Source of the DNA: a virus
DNA length: 21,418 nucleotides
IMG/VR virus record: IMGVR_UViG_3300046000_012828
Coordinates: 1 to 21,418 of that record
Reading direction: 5' to 3' (one strand)
The notes beneath the pieces were generated by a model. The model did no database searches, was not told the origin of the DNA, and saw nothing but the letters and a program-made list of their open reading frames with translations. Below are positions 12,789-20,756 of the stretch, piece by piece; positions within the stretch are counted from its first letter, which is position 1; each line of letters opens with the position of its first letter. A program made the position numbers and the translations under genes.

Positions 12789-14251
12789 TGAGAGTAGAGT
12801 TTAATTACGATTCTAAAAGAAAAGAAATTAAAATTGTTTCTGATTTTTTCAGTAACATTAAAGAACATTTCTCTGTACGTAATAAAGCTGCTCATTTTAA
12901 TAAATTCGGCAGATTCATGCCGCAAAGAATATATGCAATTACTCCAGCTGGCTATTGCGGGGTAGGTTTACTTCCGGAAATAGTAAAATATCTAAAAACT
13001 CTAGATATACCTTTTGAAATAGTTTTTAACGGAGAACTTATAAAATTATATGCAGACGTGCATATAGCAACACCAGGCTCTAGTGTAAGAAAATTAGATT
13101 GTAATTTTGAATTACGAGACTATCAAGCTGAAGCTATAGGTCGGGTACTTGAAAGGGGTTATGGTATAATTGAAGTAGCAACTGGAGGCGGTAAGACTTT
13201 TATTATATCAAACTTAGTATACGGTGCATTACAATATATAGAGTATACACAAAAAGTGTTAATAGTTGTACCGGATATAGGGTTAGTTGAACAGACATAT
13301 AAAGATTTTACTTCATATAATTTCCCTATGAAGTTAGTTACTAAGTGGACCGGTAATAACGAACTTGATCCTAATTGTAGAGTTATTATTGCTAATATGG
13401 GTATACTTCAGTCTGAAAAATCAGACTTATCCTGGTTTACTGAAGTAGGTCTTTTGATTGTAGATGAATGCCATAAGCTACGGCGTGGTAATAAAATTTG
13501 TAAATTACTTGATAAGATTCCTACTTTACGACGTGTAGGGTTTACCGGTACTTTACCAGAGGATGATATAGATAAATGGAATATATTTAATTATATAGGG
13601 CCTGTTATATACAAAAAAACCACAACAGAATTAAGAGAAATTGCGGGGGATAAATATATTGCAAATGCACAAGCACTTTCATTACTTTTACAGTATGACA
13701 AGATACCAGATTATACTTCGGTATCATCGATGCAAAAATACCGTCTTGAATTAGATTTTATTCATAGTAATGAATACAGAAATAAAGTTATAAAAAATGT
13801 TGTAAAAAAATTACAAAATAATTGTCTTATTCTAGTAGATCATATCGACCATGGACAGACTTTATATAATAATTTAATTACTATTGAGAATAAACAAGTA
13901 TTTTTTATACAAGGTAGTGTAGAGATAGAAGATAGACTTAAAATACAGCAGATGATGGAAGCACATAATAACGTAGTGTGTGTCGCAATAAGTAAAATTT
14001 TCTCTACCGGTATTTCAATTAAAAATATACATTATATTATGTTTGCAGCTGGTGGTAAATCAAAAATTAAAACTCTACAGTCAATAGGCCGCGGCCTTCG
14101 CACTCACGAAAATAAAACAATATTAACTCTAATAGATATAGTAGACGATTTAGTTTACGGAAAAGCACATTATAATAAACGTAAAGAATTTTATGCCCTT
14201 GAAAAAATTAAAATTACCGAAAAAAACATTACCGAAAGCAGCTCCGATTGA
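12788..14251 (+). CDS. uvsW: DNA helicase UvsW (SF2)
   Basis: UvsW is an ATP-dependent helicase that unwinds R-loops and branched DNA and switches T4 from origin-dependent to recombination-dependent replication. The 487-residue protein has an N-terminal region (1-105) like the T4 UvsW DNA-binding domain. The motor follows: LRDYQ (109-113), Walker A ATGGGKT (131-137), Walker B DECH (226-229), TGTLPE (253-258), and motif VI QSIGRGLR (about 431-438). Length is close to T4 UvsW. The last 58 bases overlap the start of the gp55 gene in another frame, so the Lys-rich C-terminal tail (about 468-487) is the part that differs most from expectation. High confidence. Confidence 0.93.
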   Translation: MRVEFNYDSKRKEIKIVSDFFSNIKEHFSVRNKAAHFNKFGRFMPQRIYAITPAGYCGVGLLPEIVKYLKTLDIPFEIVFNGELIKLYADVHIATPGSSVRKLDCNFELRDYQAEAIGRVLERGYGIIEVATGGGKTFIISNLVYGALQYIEYTQKVLIVVPDIGLVEQTYKDFTSYNFPMKLVTKWTGNNELDPNCRVIIANMGILQSEKSDLSWFTEVGLLIVDECHKLRRGNKICKLLDKIPTLRRVGFTGTLPEDDIDKWNIFNYIGPVIYKKTTTELREIAGDKYIANAQALSLLLQYDKIPDYTSVSSMQKYRLELDFIHSNEYRNKVIKNVVKKLQNNCLILVDHIDHGQTLYNNLITIENKQVFFIQGSVEIEDRLKIQQMMEAHNNVVCVAISKIFSTGISIKNIHYIMFAAGGKSKIKTLQSIGRGLRTHENKTILTLIDIVDDLVYGKAHYNKRKEFYALEKIKITEKNITESSSD

Positions 14252-14711
14252 AAAAGCAGCTGCTCCTAAAAAAGAAAAAAAATTAAGCGCGTCCGCGCAA
14301 GCTAAAAAAATTTATTATGTAAACCCCAAAGAGTTTACAGATGAACTTAAAATGTATTATGAAACTAATGTTATTACCGATAAACTCGCATTAATGATAA
14401 AAAACATTGCATACGGTCTAGCTCACGCCCCTAATTTTATTAATTACACGTTTAAAGAAGAAGCAATTGGGGATTCTTTAATCAATATGTTTAATGCCAT
14501 AAAAGACAAGAAATACAAATTTGATCGTGGCTTTAACCCGTTTTCATATTTTAATTCTATTGCGTTTAATTGCTGGAGATCTCGTATTAAGAAAGAAAAA
14601 AGAATGCGAGATACTTTAGCAGCTTACCAAGAAGAGGTTTACAGTATAATCGGTCCTCAAGTAGGGGTCGATGATCCTGTAAATCCGATGCACAAAAATA
14701 ATGACATTTAA
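14193..14711 (+). CDS. 55: Late sigma factor, T4 gp55-like
   Basis: gp55 replaces sigma70 on host RNA polymerase and recognises the TATAAATA late box. Residues from about 40 match T4 gp55: YYVNPKEFTDEL (41-52), IAYGLAHAPNFINYTF (71-86), KEEAIGDSLINMFNAI (88-103), then FNPFSYFNSIAFNCWRSRIKKEK, the region-2-like helices. Two points stand out. The first 40 residues are a Lys/Pro/Ala-rich extension not present in T4, partly encoded inside uvsW (58-base overlap); translation may really begin later, but no nearby in-frame ATG is available before the core. The C-terminus (DDPVNPMHKNNDI) lacks the LDFLYE-type clamp-binding motif of T4 gp55. The perfect late boxes in this window support the assignment. 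Confidence 0.82.
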   Translation: MPLKKLKLPKKTLPKAAPIEKAAAPKKEKKLSASAQAKKIYYVNPKEFTDELKMYYETNVITDKLALMIKNIAYGLAHAPNFINYTFKEEAIGDSLINMFNAIKDKKYKFDRGFNPFSYFNSIAFNCWRSRIKKEKRMRDTLAAYQEEVYSIIGPQVGVDDPVNPMHKNNDI

Positions 14712-15759
14712 AATCCATAACTCTGAAGTTGGTATTTTTTCAGACCCGCATTACGGAGTACACCGTAATAGTGAGACCTGGCATAAAATTGCTTTGGATC
14801 ATGCAAAATGGGCCTGCGAACAATTCAAACAAAGAGGCATAAAAGATATAATAATACCAGGAGATATATTTCATGATCGCAACGACATTGCTGTTAACAC
14901 TCTTCATATTGCTACTGACATATTCGATATACTTCGCGACTTCAATATCATTATTACAGTCGGTAATCACGACGCTTATTACCGTGACAATTCTACTGTT
15001 AATTCCGTCTCCATTCTTAGAGGCTGGTCTAATATTACTGTTATTGACACTCTTCAAGTTGTTAACCTCCAAGGTAAGACCATAACGTTTTGCCCTTGGG
15101 GGCAGGATATAAGTCAAGTACCTAAGTGTGATTTAATTGTGGGTCATTTTGAAATTAACAGTTTTAAAATGAACTCTTTTAAAGTATGTACTAATGGTCT
15201 CAAATCAGCTGATCTTACTAGTAGAGCACCACTTACTATTTCAGGCCATTTTCATCATAGAGAGGAAAGAAAGTATAACGAAGGTACGATCCTGTACGTA
15301 GGGTGCCCATATCAACAAGATTGGGGAGATTATAATACTACTAAAGGTCTTTATATATTAGATCTAGACACTCTTTCATACGAATTTATCGAAAACAATA
15401 TTTCTCCGCGTTACAATAAAATTTATTATTCAGATATTTTTAGCGGTAACCATACAGCTACTGTTATTAAGCAGTTAATTGCAGGTAATATAGTAAAGTT
15501 TATTATAGATAAGCAATTGGAGCCGAGCATGGTAGATGCTATTGTGCGTAAATTAGTATCTGTAAAGCCAGTGGAATTAACAATAGATTATGATTACACC
15601 GAAATTAATAAAGTTAACAACGAACTTGCTAATACGAAAAATTTCAGTGTAAGTGTTGAAACTTCTATATCTGAGTTTATTGATTTATTAGAGATTAAAG
15701 ATAAAGATAAAGTAAAGGAATATGTTACAGACTTGTATCATAGAGCATTAAAAACATGA
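14701..15759 (+). CDS. 47: Recombination nuclease subunit gp47 (SbcD/Mre11 family)
   Basis: gp47 with gp46 resects DNA ends for recombination-dependent replication. The 352-residue protein has the Mre11 metallophosphatase motifs: SDPHYGVH (14-21, Asp15 and His17 binding metal), PGDIFHDR (53-60), GNHDAYY (88-94), LIVGHFE (about 145-151) and SGHFHHRE (about 181-188). A C-terminal helical and strand region (about 235-352) corresponds to the capping and gp46-contact part. The ATG overlaps the gp55 stop region by 11 bases. In T4-like phages gp46 normally follows close by; here a glycosyltransferase gene starts within the last four bases, so gp46 must lie elsewhere, probably beyond the cassette. 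Confidence 0.93.
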   Translation: MTFKIHNSEVGIFSDPHYGVHRNSETWHKIALDHAKWACEQFKQRGIKDIIIPGDIFHDRNDIAVNTLHIATDIFDILRDFNIIITVGNHDAYYRDNSTVNSVSILRGWSNITVIDTLQVVNLQGKTITFCPWGQDISQVPKCDLIVGHFEINSFKMNSFKVCTNGLKSADLTSRAPLTISGHFHHREERKYNEGTILYVGCPYQQDWGDYNTTKGLYILDLDTLSYEFIENNISPRYNKIYYSDIFSGNHTATVIKQLIAGNIVKFIIDKQLEPSMVDAIVRKLVSVKPVELTIDYDYTEINKVNNELANTKNFSVSVETSISEFIDLLEIKDKDKVKEYVTDLYHRALKT

Positions 15760-16553
15760 AAATCGGAGCAGCAATCATAGCTTGTGACAGAACTAACTTT
15801 ACTGAACAATGTATCGATAGTGTACTTGCTAACAAACAAGATTTGAACGAACTAATAGTTATTAATGACGGTATACCGTGGCATTGCAATAAAAACATTG
15901 AAATATTGCAGAATACTCCTTCATATCAAACAGTAGGGGTTGCTAAAAATAAAGGTATAAAGGAACTTATAAAAAGAAATTGCGATCATATCTTTCTTAT
16001 AGAAAACGATATGATCATTAAATCTCCGTCAATATTTAACAAATATATAGAAGCGGCTAAAGTTACAGGTATTACCCATTTAAATTTTGGTTATCATGGA
16101 CCTGCAAACAGAACTAAAGACTACGCTAAGCCTAATCCGCGCTATATAGTAGAATACCCTAATAATATAAAGATTGCATTAAATATGCACTCCGTCGGAG
16201 CTTTTTCATATTTTGATAAGCGTTATATTAATGAAGTTGGTGTCCATGACATTTATTTTAAAAATGCGTGGGAGCATGTAGAACTTTGTCAACGAGGTAT
16301 TAAAAAAGGTCTATTACCTGCTTTTTGGTGGTTTCCTGATATTGAAGGTAGTAATGAACTAATAGAAGAAATACCTAATTCTATACAAAATAGTTCTATT
16401 ACTCACACTGAAGAGTGGACTACTAATATGAAAAAAGGTGCTGAGCACTATAAAAAATTGCATGGTTGGATACCCGTTCATACACCAGATACTCAAGTTG
16501 AAGTGGTATTAAAAAATCTTAAAACAATTTATAAAAAATACAAATGTACGTAA
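15756..16553 (+). CDS. Glycosyltransferase, family 2-like (GT-A fold)
   Basis: The 265-residue protein begins with a GT-A nucleotide-binding fold: MKIGAAIIACDRTNF (1-15), a CIDSVL helix (19-24), LIVINDG (33-39) and a later IENDM (82-86) at the position of the DXD metal motif, with Asn-Asp instead of Asp-x-Asp. A long C-terminal half contains FKNAWEHVELCQRG (typical of the acceptor-site acidic/His segment in GT2 enzymes) and a Trp-rich FWWFPD. No membrane segment. It overlaps gp47 by four bases and the GT11 gene by ten, and is the first gene of the glycan cassette. Donor and acceptor cannot be read from the sequence. Confidence 0.8.
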   Translation: MKIGAAIIACDRTNFTEQCIDSVLANKQDLNELIVINDGIPWHCNKNIEILQNTPSYQTVGVAKNKGIKELIKRNCDHIFLIENDMIIKSPSIFNKYIEAAKVTGITHLNFGYHGPANRTKDYAKPNPRYIVEYPNNIKIALNMHSVGAFSYFDKRYINEVGVHDIYFKNAWEHVELCQRGIKKGLLPAFWWFPDIEGSNELIEEIPNSIQNSSITHTEEWTTNMKKGAEHYKKLHGWIPVHTPDTQVEVVLKNLKTIYKKYKCT

Positions 16554-17350
16554 CACATCCAGGAGTAACTCAGTCGGGAGAATATGGTCTAGGCAATCAA
16601 ATGTTTCAGATTGCTAGTACTATAGGTATTGCTCGAACCAATGGTGGTTTACCGATATTTTTACATGATTGGAACAATAACAAGTATTTTAAAAATAAAC
16701 TCAATAAACTCTTAACAGAACCCAAAGAACCGTTCCATGTAACTGAAGCTAGTTTTGATTATACCCCGATAGTTTTACCAAAAGATAAAGCAGTAGTCTA
16801 CTTGAGTGGCTACTTACAGAGTGATAAATATTTTGCTGGTTCTGAACAGGAAGTTAGAGATACCTTTGAATTTAAAGAAAGTAATTTAAAAGAAGTAACA
16901 GATATAAAAAACAGTTTAAATTTAGGCGTTACTTGCTCAATAAGTGTTCGTCGCGGGGATTACGTTCATCTGCAACATATTCATCCCTTACAGCCAGATA
17001 GATACTGGCTTGATGCGCAGAATACAATAGAAAGTAAAACTAAAATAGATACCTATATTGTTTTTTCAGATGATATTAATTGGTGCAGAACAAATCAGCA
17101 CTTGTTTAAGCGTACCGGCAAAAAAGTCTTTTTTATGGAAGGCCGTACTCAAATAGATGACTTTATGATGATAACGCTTTGTGATCATAATATTATTACT
17201 AATTCAACGTTTGCGTGGTGGGGGGCGTATCTTAATAAAAACTTAAACAAAATAGTAGTTATGCCCTCGCTATGGTTCGGGCCGCAAGGTCCATGGTCAG
17301 GGCCATCTGATGCAAATGATCTATATGTGAAAGGATGGTATAGAGTATGA
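16544..17350 (+). CDS. GT11 family glycosyltransferase (alpha-1,2-fucosyltransferase type)
   Basis: The 268-residue protein has the GT11 signatures. GLGNQMFQ (15-22) is near the N-terminus, and ISVRRGDYV (133-141) corresponds to the family's H-x-R-R-G-D-Y donor-binding motif, with Ser in place of His. VFSDDINWCR and the C-terminal TNSTFAWWGAYLN block follow. GT11 enzymes transfer L-fucose from GDP-fucose, usually alpha-1,2 to galactose. Length is that of bacterial members. It sits between a GT2-like gene (10-base overlap) and a GT10 gene (4-base overlap), so two fucosyltransferase types are encoded together. The family call is strong; the exact linkage is not provable from sequence. Confidence 0.92.
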   Translation: MYVTHPGVTQSGEYGLGNQMFQIASTIGIARTNGGLPIFLHDWNNNKYFKNKLNKLLTEPKEPFHVTEASFDYTPIVLPKDKAVVYLSGYLQSDKYFAGSEQEVRDTFEFKESNLKEVTDIKNSLNLGVTCSISVRRGDYVHLQHIHPLQPDRYWLDAQNTIESKTKIDTYIVFSDDINWCRTNQHLFKRTGKKVFFMEGRTQIDDFMMITLCDHNIITNSTFAWWGAYLNKNLNKIVVMPSLWFGPQGPWSGPSDANDLYVKGWYRV

Positions 17351-18183
17351 TTAAAATACCTCTAAGAGATAAACATTTTAGTCACTGTATATACAGTAAT
17401 AACCCTCTACCGCCCACTTCGTTTTCAAAATATATAGAGTGGAAAAGAATAGAGGCTCATGAGGGAGATGAAAATACAGTCTATACAGATAGTTGTTTAG
17501 AAGAATGCAAAGGCGGAATAGGGTGGATATTGGAACCTTATGAACTTGATAGTAAACCTTATAATTATGTAATTAACAACAGAGACAAATTTAAAGAAAT
17601 ATGGAGTCACGATAGGGAATTTATTAATAAAGTAAACGGCACTTATGTACCGTATGGTGGTTGTTGGATCAACAGAGCAGATTTTGCTATACATCCAAAA
17701 ACTAAAAATTTTTCTATTATAGCTTCGGGTAAACGGTTAACTACAGGTCATTATATTAGACATAATATTGTGGCAGCAGCAGGTTCAAATATAGATGTTT
17801 ATGGCCGCAGTTTTTTAAATACCCCGGGATATAATGAAATTAAAAACAAAATAGAAGGATTAAAAAATTATAGATTTCATTTTGCAATTGAAAATTGTAA
17901 AAAAGATACATGGTTTACAGAAAAACTTATCGATTGTTTTGTTACAGGTACAGTACCCATATACTGGGGATCTTCAACTATTTCTGAATTTTTTAATACT
18001 GACGGGATAATTATGTTTGACAATCTTTTAGACTTAAAACAAAAATTAAAATTATGCACCCCAGATTATTACGAAAGAAAAATGCCCGCTATAAAAGAAA
18101 ACTTTGAACTTGCAAAAAAATACCTTTTAGCTGAAGACTGGATTTATAATAATATTAAACTAAATCAAAATAATTATGTTTGA
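17347..18183 (+). CDS. GT10 family glycosyltransferase (alpha-1,3/1,4-fucosyltransferase type), copy 1
   Basis: The C-terminal half carries the GT10 donor-site block: IEGLKNYRFHFAIENC (169-184), then WFTEKLIDCFVTGTVPIYWG (189-208). That is the pattern of the GDP-fucose-binding motif of alpha-1,3-fucosyltransferases. The N-terminal half (NNPLPPTSFSKYIEW, VPYGGCWI, SIIASGKR) forms the acceptor-binding part. At 278 residues it is a compact enzyme without membrane anchor. It ends in LAEDWIYNN and overlaps the next gene by eight bases. The following gene is a clear paralogue, about half identical by eye and colinear throughout, so the pair arose by tandem duplication. Probable substrate GDP-fucose or a related GDP-sugar. 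Confidence 0.88.
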   Translation: MIKIPLRDKHFSHCIYSNNPLPPTSFSKYIEWKRIEAHEGDENTVYTDSCLEECKGGIGWILEPYELDSKPYNYVINNRDKFKEIWSHDREFINKVNGTYVPYGGCWINRADFAIHPKTKNFSIIASGKRLTTGHYIRHNIVAAAGSNIDVYGRSFLNTPGYNEIKNKIEGLKNYRFHFAIENCKKDTWFTEKLIDCFVTGTVPIYWGSSTISEFFNTDGIIMFDNLLDLKQKLKLCTPDYYERKMPAIKENFELAKKYLLAEDWIYNNIKLNQNNYV

Positions 18184-19021
18184 CGACTTAAAAGACAAAA
18201 AAATAAATTTATCTATTCAAGATAGTTCGTTTCAGCACTGCGAATTTAGTAATAATCCCTTACCACCTACTTCGTTTTCAAAACATATAAACTGGGATAG
18301 ATGTACAGTTGATAAAAATACAATTTATACAGATAATCATATTCATTCAGCACCTGCTGAATCTAATATTTGGTTGCTTGAACCCGTAGGGGTAATTCCG
18401 AATATATATAATTATGTTCTAGAAAACAAAGAACGTTTTAAGAGAATATGGACTCATGAAAAAAATATTTTTGAAAAATTTAATAATGCGCAATTTGTAC
18501 CGGTGGGCGGATGCTGGATAAGTAGTAGTGATAGAATCATACATAATAAATTTAAAAACATATCTATTATAGCTTCAGATAAAAAAAATTTAGAAGGCCA
18601 TAAATTAAGACATAATGTTATTTCCGTCTTTAAAAACAGTATTGATGCTTACGGTAATGAATATACTCCTTTTAAACAGTTTTACTGTAATAAAATTGAA
18701 GGTTTAAAAGATTATAGATTTCATATAGCTATAGAAAACTGTAAAAGAGACTATTATTTTAGCGAAAAACTAATTGATTGTTTTGCTACCGGTACAATAC
18801 CGATATATTGGGGATGTCCTTCTATAGGTCAATTTTTTAATATTGATGGAATGATTCTATTTAACTCTATAGAAGAACTTAAAGAAAAACTTGAGTTATG
18901 CACACCCGAATACTATGAAAGTAAAAAAGAAGCAATTCTTAATAATTTTGAATTAGCTAAGCAATACTACTTAGCAGAAGACTGGATTTATACAAATTTA
19001 TTACAAAGTATTACAACATGA
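18176..19021 (+). CDS. GT10 family glycosyltransferase, copy 2
   Basis: This 281-residue protein is a paralogue of the gene before it. It shares NNPLPPTSFSKHINW near the start, VGGCWIS, SIIASDKK, and IEGLKDYRFHIAIENC with FSEKLIDCFATGTIPIYWG. It also shares the tail LCTPEYYESKKEAI and LAEDWIYTN. The donor block is intact, so it should be active. The differences from copy 1 lie mainly in the N-terminal acceptor half, which suggests a different acceptor sugar for the same GDP-sugar donor; this is inference. Its start overlaps copy 1 by eight bases and its stop overlaps the FkbM gene by four. A few divergent positions (Cys for Ser after YWG) are not in catalytic residues I know. Confidence 0.88.
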   Translation: MFDDLKDKKINLSIQDSSFQHCEFSNNPLPPTSFSKHINWDRCTVDKNTIYTDNHIHSAPAESNIWLLEPVGVIPNIYNYVLENKERFKRIWTHEKNIFEKFNNAQFVPVGGCWISSSDRIIHNKFKNISIIASDKKNLEGHKLRHNVISVFKNSIDAYGNEYTPFKQFYCNKIEGLKDYRFHIAIENCKRDYYFSEKLIDCFATGTIPIYWGCPSIGQFFNIDGMILFNSIEELKEKLELCTPEYYESKKEAILNNFELAKQYYLAEDWIYTNLLQSITT

Positions 19022-19695
19022 AACAAATTTTATATAAATATGATGGTAGTATAGTTACACCTTCTGAAGTACCTGAATATTATGGGCAATACGAACTTGA
19101 TAAAATTATTCATGAAGAGTATTTTAAAAACCGCTACAATGGGGTGTTTGTTGATGTAGGAGCGAATGATGGAGTTTCTATAAATAGCACTCTTTTTTTT
19201 GAAAGATACATGAAGTGGAAGGGACTCTGTATTGAGCCTAATCCAGATTCATTTGAGTTTTTAAAACGCAATAGAGACAGCTGTTTGCAAATAGCAGTTT
19301 CAGATAAAGAAGGGATAGCTGAGTTTACTAGTATTAAGGGATACTCAAATTCTTTATCCGGCTTAACTGAAGACTATCATCCGTTACATGTAAGCAGAAT
19401 ACACCAAGAACTACAAATGTACGGAGGGAACAAAAAAGCAATACCTGTGCAGACTAAGCCTCTTAATACAATTTTTGCAGAAAACAACATTACAGAGGTT
19501 AATTTGTTAAAAATAGACACTGAAGGTTCTGAGCTAAAAATTTTAAGCACTTTAAATTTTAATAACGTTAAAGTTGAGCTTGTTGTTATAGAAAATAATT
19601 ACGACTCTGAAGAATATAGAACATTTATGAAAGAAAAAGGTTTCGTTCTAAAAAAGCGGAGCGGTATTGACGAAATTTATCTTAATTCTTATTAA
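19018..19695 (+). CDS. FkbM family methyltransferase
   Basis: The 225-residue protein has the FkbM-type SAM-binding fold. VFVDVGANDG (43-52) is motif I, and LCIEPNPDSFEFLKRN carries the acidic residue that holds the SAM ribose. SLSGL and LLKIDTEGSELKIL (about 164-177) is the characteristic downstream block, followed by VELVVIENNY. FkbM enzymes O-methylate sugars or polyketides, and in glycan clusters they usually methylate a sugar hydroxyl. Placed after two fucosyltransferases, it may methylate the fucose-containing glycan. The first 40 residues (YKYDGSIVTPSEVPEYYGQYELDK) are a small extra segment. The gene overlaps GT10 copy 2 by four bases and is followed by the only gap in the cassette. 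Confidence 0.9.
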   Translation: MKQILYKYDGSIVTPSEVPEYYGQYELDKIIHEEYFKNRYNGVFVDVGANDGVSINSTLFFERYMKWKGLCIEPNPDSFEFLKRNRDSCLQIAVSDKEGIAEFTSIKGYSNSLSGLTEDYHPLHVSRIHQELQMYGGNKKAIPVQTKPLNTIFAENNITEVNLLKIDTEGSELKILSTLNFNNVKVELVVIENNYDSEEYRTFMKEKGFVLKKRSGIDEIYLNSY

Positions 19696-19729
19696 TTGTT
19701 TATTTGTTAAGATTAAATTGCCTTGTACT

Positions 19730-19806
19730 AAAGAAACCTTTTTGCTCGCATAAAATTTATTTTAGCAGAAGATTGGTTATACGAAAATGATCTTTATCTC
19801 ACATAG
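19730..19806 (+). pseudogene. Remnant 3' end of a third GT10 gene
   Basis: Between the FkbM gene and the next ATG, bases 19730-19750 read KETFLLA, and bases 19753-19806 read KFILAEDWLYENDLYLT then a stop. The intact copies read KENFELAKKYLLAEDWIY and NNFELAKQYYLAEDWIY. Placing the DNA under copy 1 aligns 47 bases with 48, so a single-base deletion after the GCA codon breaks the frame (TAA at 19751). The rest of the gene is gone. The next gene's ATG (19787) lies inside this remnant. This is direct evidence of a lost GT10 paralogue, though it is short. Confidence 0.75.
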
Positions 19807-20257
19807 AGGAAATCTAGAAGGTAAACATCCACAGGAGAATCACCCGGATAGAATTAATTATTGCTTGGAACAGGGTGTTGATGTTGAAGTTGACGTGTGG
19901 CTTATAGGTAGTGAATTTTTTTTAGGTCATGATGGACCGCAATACAAAACCACATTTGAATTTTTAATAAAACCAAAACTCTGGTTACACTGTAAAAATG
20001 TAGAGGCTTTGCAGGCTCTAAAAACTTCATTTTATGGTTTAAATTGTTTTTTTATTGATAAAGATGATTGTGTATTAACTTCGAAAAACTATATATGGTT
20101 AAGCCCTACATACAGAAAAGCATTTAAGAGTGCAATTTGTGTTATGCCAGAAGATCCAAATTGGATATTTAAGCCAGAGCAAATATTAGAATTTGGTGGA
20201 TTATGCTCTGATAATATATACTATTATAAGAACTATGTTACTAATTTTAGACGTTGA
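19787..20257 (+). CDS. GDPD/PLC-like phosphodiesterase-fold protein
   Basis: The 156-residue protein starts MIFISHRGN, placing the catalytic HRG of the glycerophosphodiester phosphodiesterase TIM barrel at 6-8. VEVDVW (33-38, metal-binding Glu34 and Asp36), LGHDGP (46-51, catalytic His48) and WLHCKN (66-71) follow. These are GDPD residues in the right order, but the protein is only about 60 percent of the usual length, so the last strands of the barrel are missing or shortened. Small GDPD-like proteins of this kind occur in polysaccharide gene clusters, with an unclear reaction. It overlaps the HAD phosphatase gene by 23 bases. The start codon lies within the GT10 remnant. Function: possibly hydrolysis of a phosphodiester in glycan or lipid synthesis. 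Confidence 0.72.
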   Translation: MIFISHRGNLEGKHPQENHPDRINYCLEQGVDVEVDVWLIGSEFFLGHDGPQYKTTFEFLIKPKLWLHCKNVEALQALKTSFYGLNCFFIDKDDCVLTSKNYIWLSPTYRKAFKSAICVMPEDPNWIFKPEQILEFGGLCSDNIYYYKNYVTNFRR

Positions 20258-20756
20258 CGGTGTTCTTACCGACGGCAAGAAGTATTACGATAGTACCGGC
20301 AAAGGAATATATAAGACTTTTTGTGATCGAGATTTTACCGCTATTAAAAAGTTTAAAGCTTCAGGATGGAACGTTGTATTTTTATCGGGAGATAAGAACG
20401 TTAATGAAGCAGTAGCGGTAAATCGAAATATACCGTTTTATTGTAACAGAGTAGACGGAGTAATGATTGATAAAGCCGAGTTTTTACCTCAATTTACAAA
20501 AACGTATAATTGTGACACTGATAATATGGTGTACGTCGGGGATGACGTGTTTGATATTAATGTTATGAAAAATGTAGGTTATGCATTTTGCCCGGAGGAT
20601 GCAGCATTTGAAGTTAAATTAATTGCTGAGTCATTACCTGTAGAAGGGGGTAATAATTGTATTTCATACTTGCATGAACGCTTAGTTCATTTAGAGCTTG
20701 TGAATCCGGTAACTATATGCCAAATTATGGATTTTGATTTAAATGAACGTTTTTGA
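20235..20756 (+). CDS. HAD phosphatase, KdsC-like
   Basis: From the ATG at 20235 (173 residues) the protein opens LILDVDGVLTDG (3-14), the HAD motif I with nucleophile Asp6 and acid Asp8 in the exact form seen in KdsC and related C0-capped phosphatases. VFLSGDKN (48-55, motif II Ser51) and YVGDDVFDINVM (motif IV) follow. KdsC removes phosphate from 3-deoxy-octulosonate 8-phosphate; relatives act on other sugar phosphates or fuse to CMP-sugar synthetases. An upstream ATG at 20193 lies inside the GDPD-like gene and would add 14 residues ahead of the fold, so it was rejected. The gene overlaps the kinase gene by 14 bases. The substrate is likely a sugar phosphate but not identified. Confidence 0.85.
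   Translation: MLLILDVDGVLTDGKKYYDSTGKGIYKTFCDRDFTAIKKFKASGWNVVFLSGDKNVNEAVAVNRNIPFYCNRVDGVMIDKAEFLPQFTKTYNCDTDNMVYVGDDVFDINVMKNVGYAFCPEDAAFEVKLIAESLPVEGGNNCISYLHERLVHLELVNPVTICQIMDFDLNERF

Noticed and set aside
12425-12925. A 166-residue minus-strand frame
   Set aside because: It lies opposite uvsY and the start of uvsW, which have clear family layout; its composition is that of a reverse-complement shadow with no recognisable motif.
14740-15117. Opposed frames of 125 residues (minus) and 70 residues (plus, 14873-15085)
   Set aside because: Both overlap the metal-binding motifs of gp47 in other frames and have no family features; the hydrophobic plus-strand frame is an artefact of AT-rich codons.
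20193-20234. Upstream start for the HAD phosphatase
   Set aside because: It would place 14 hydrophobic residues before motif I, which in this family sits at the very N-terminus; the ATG at 20235 fits better.
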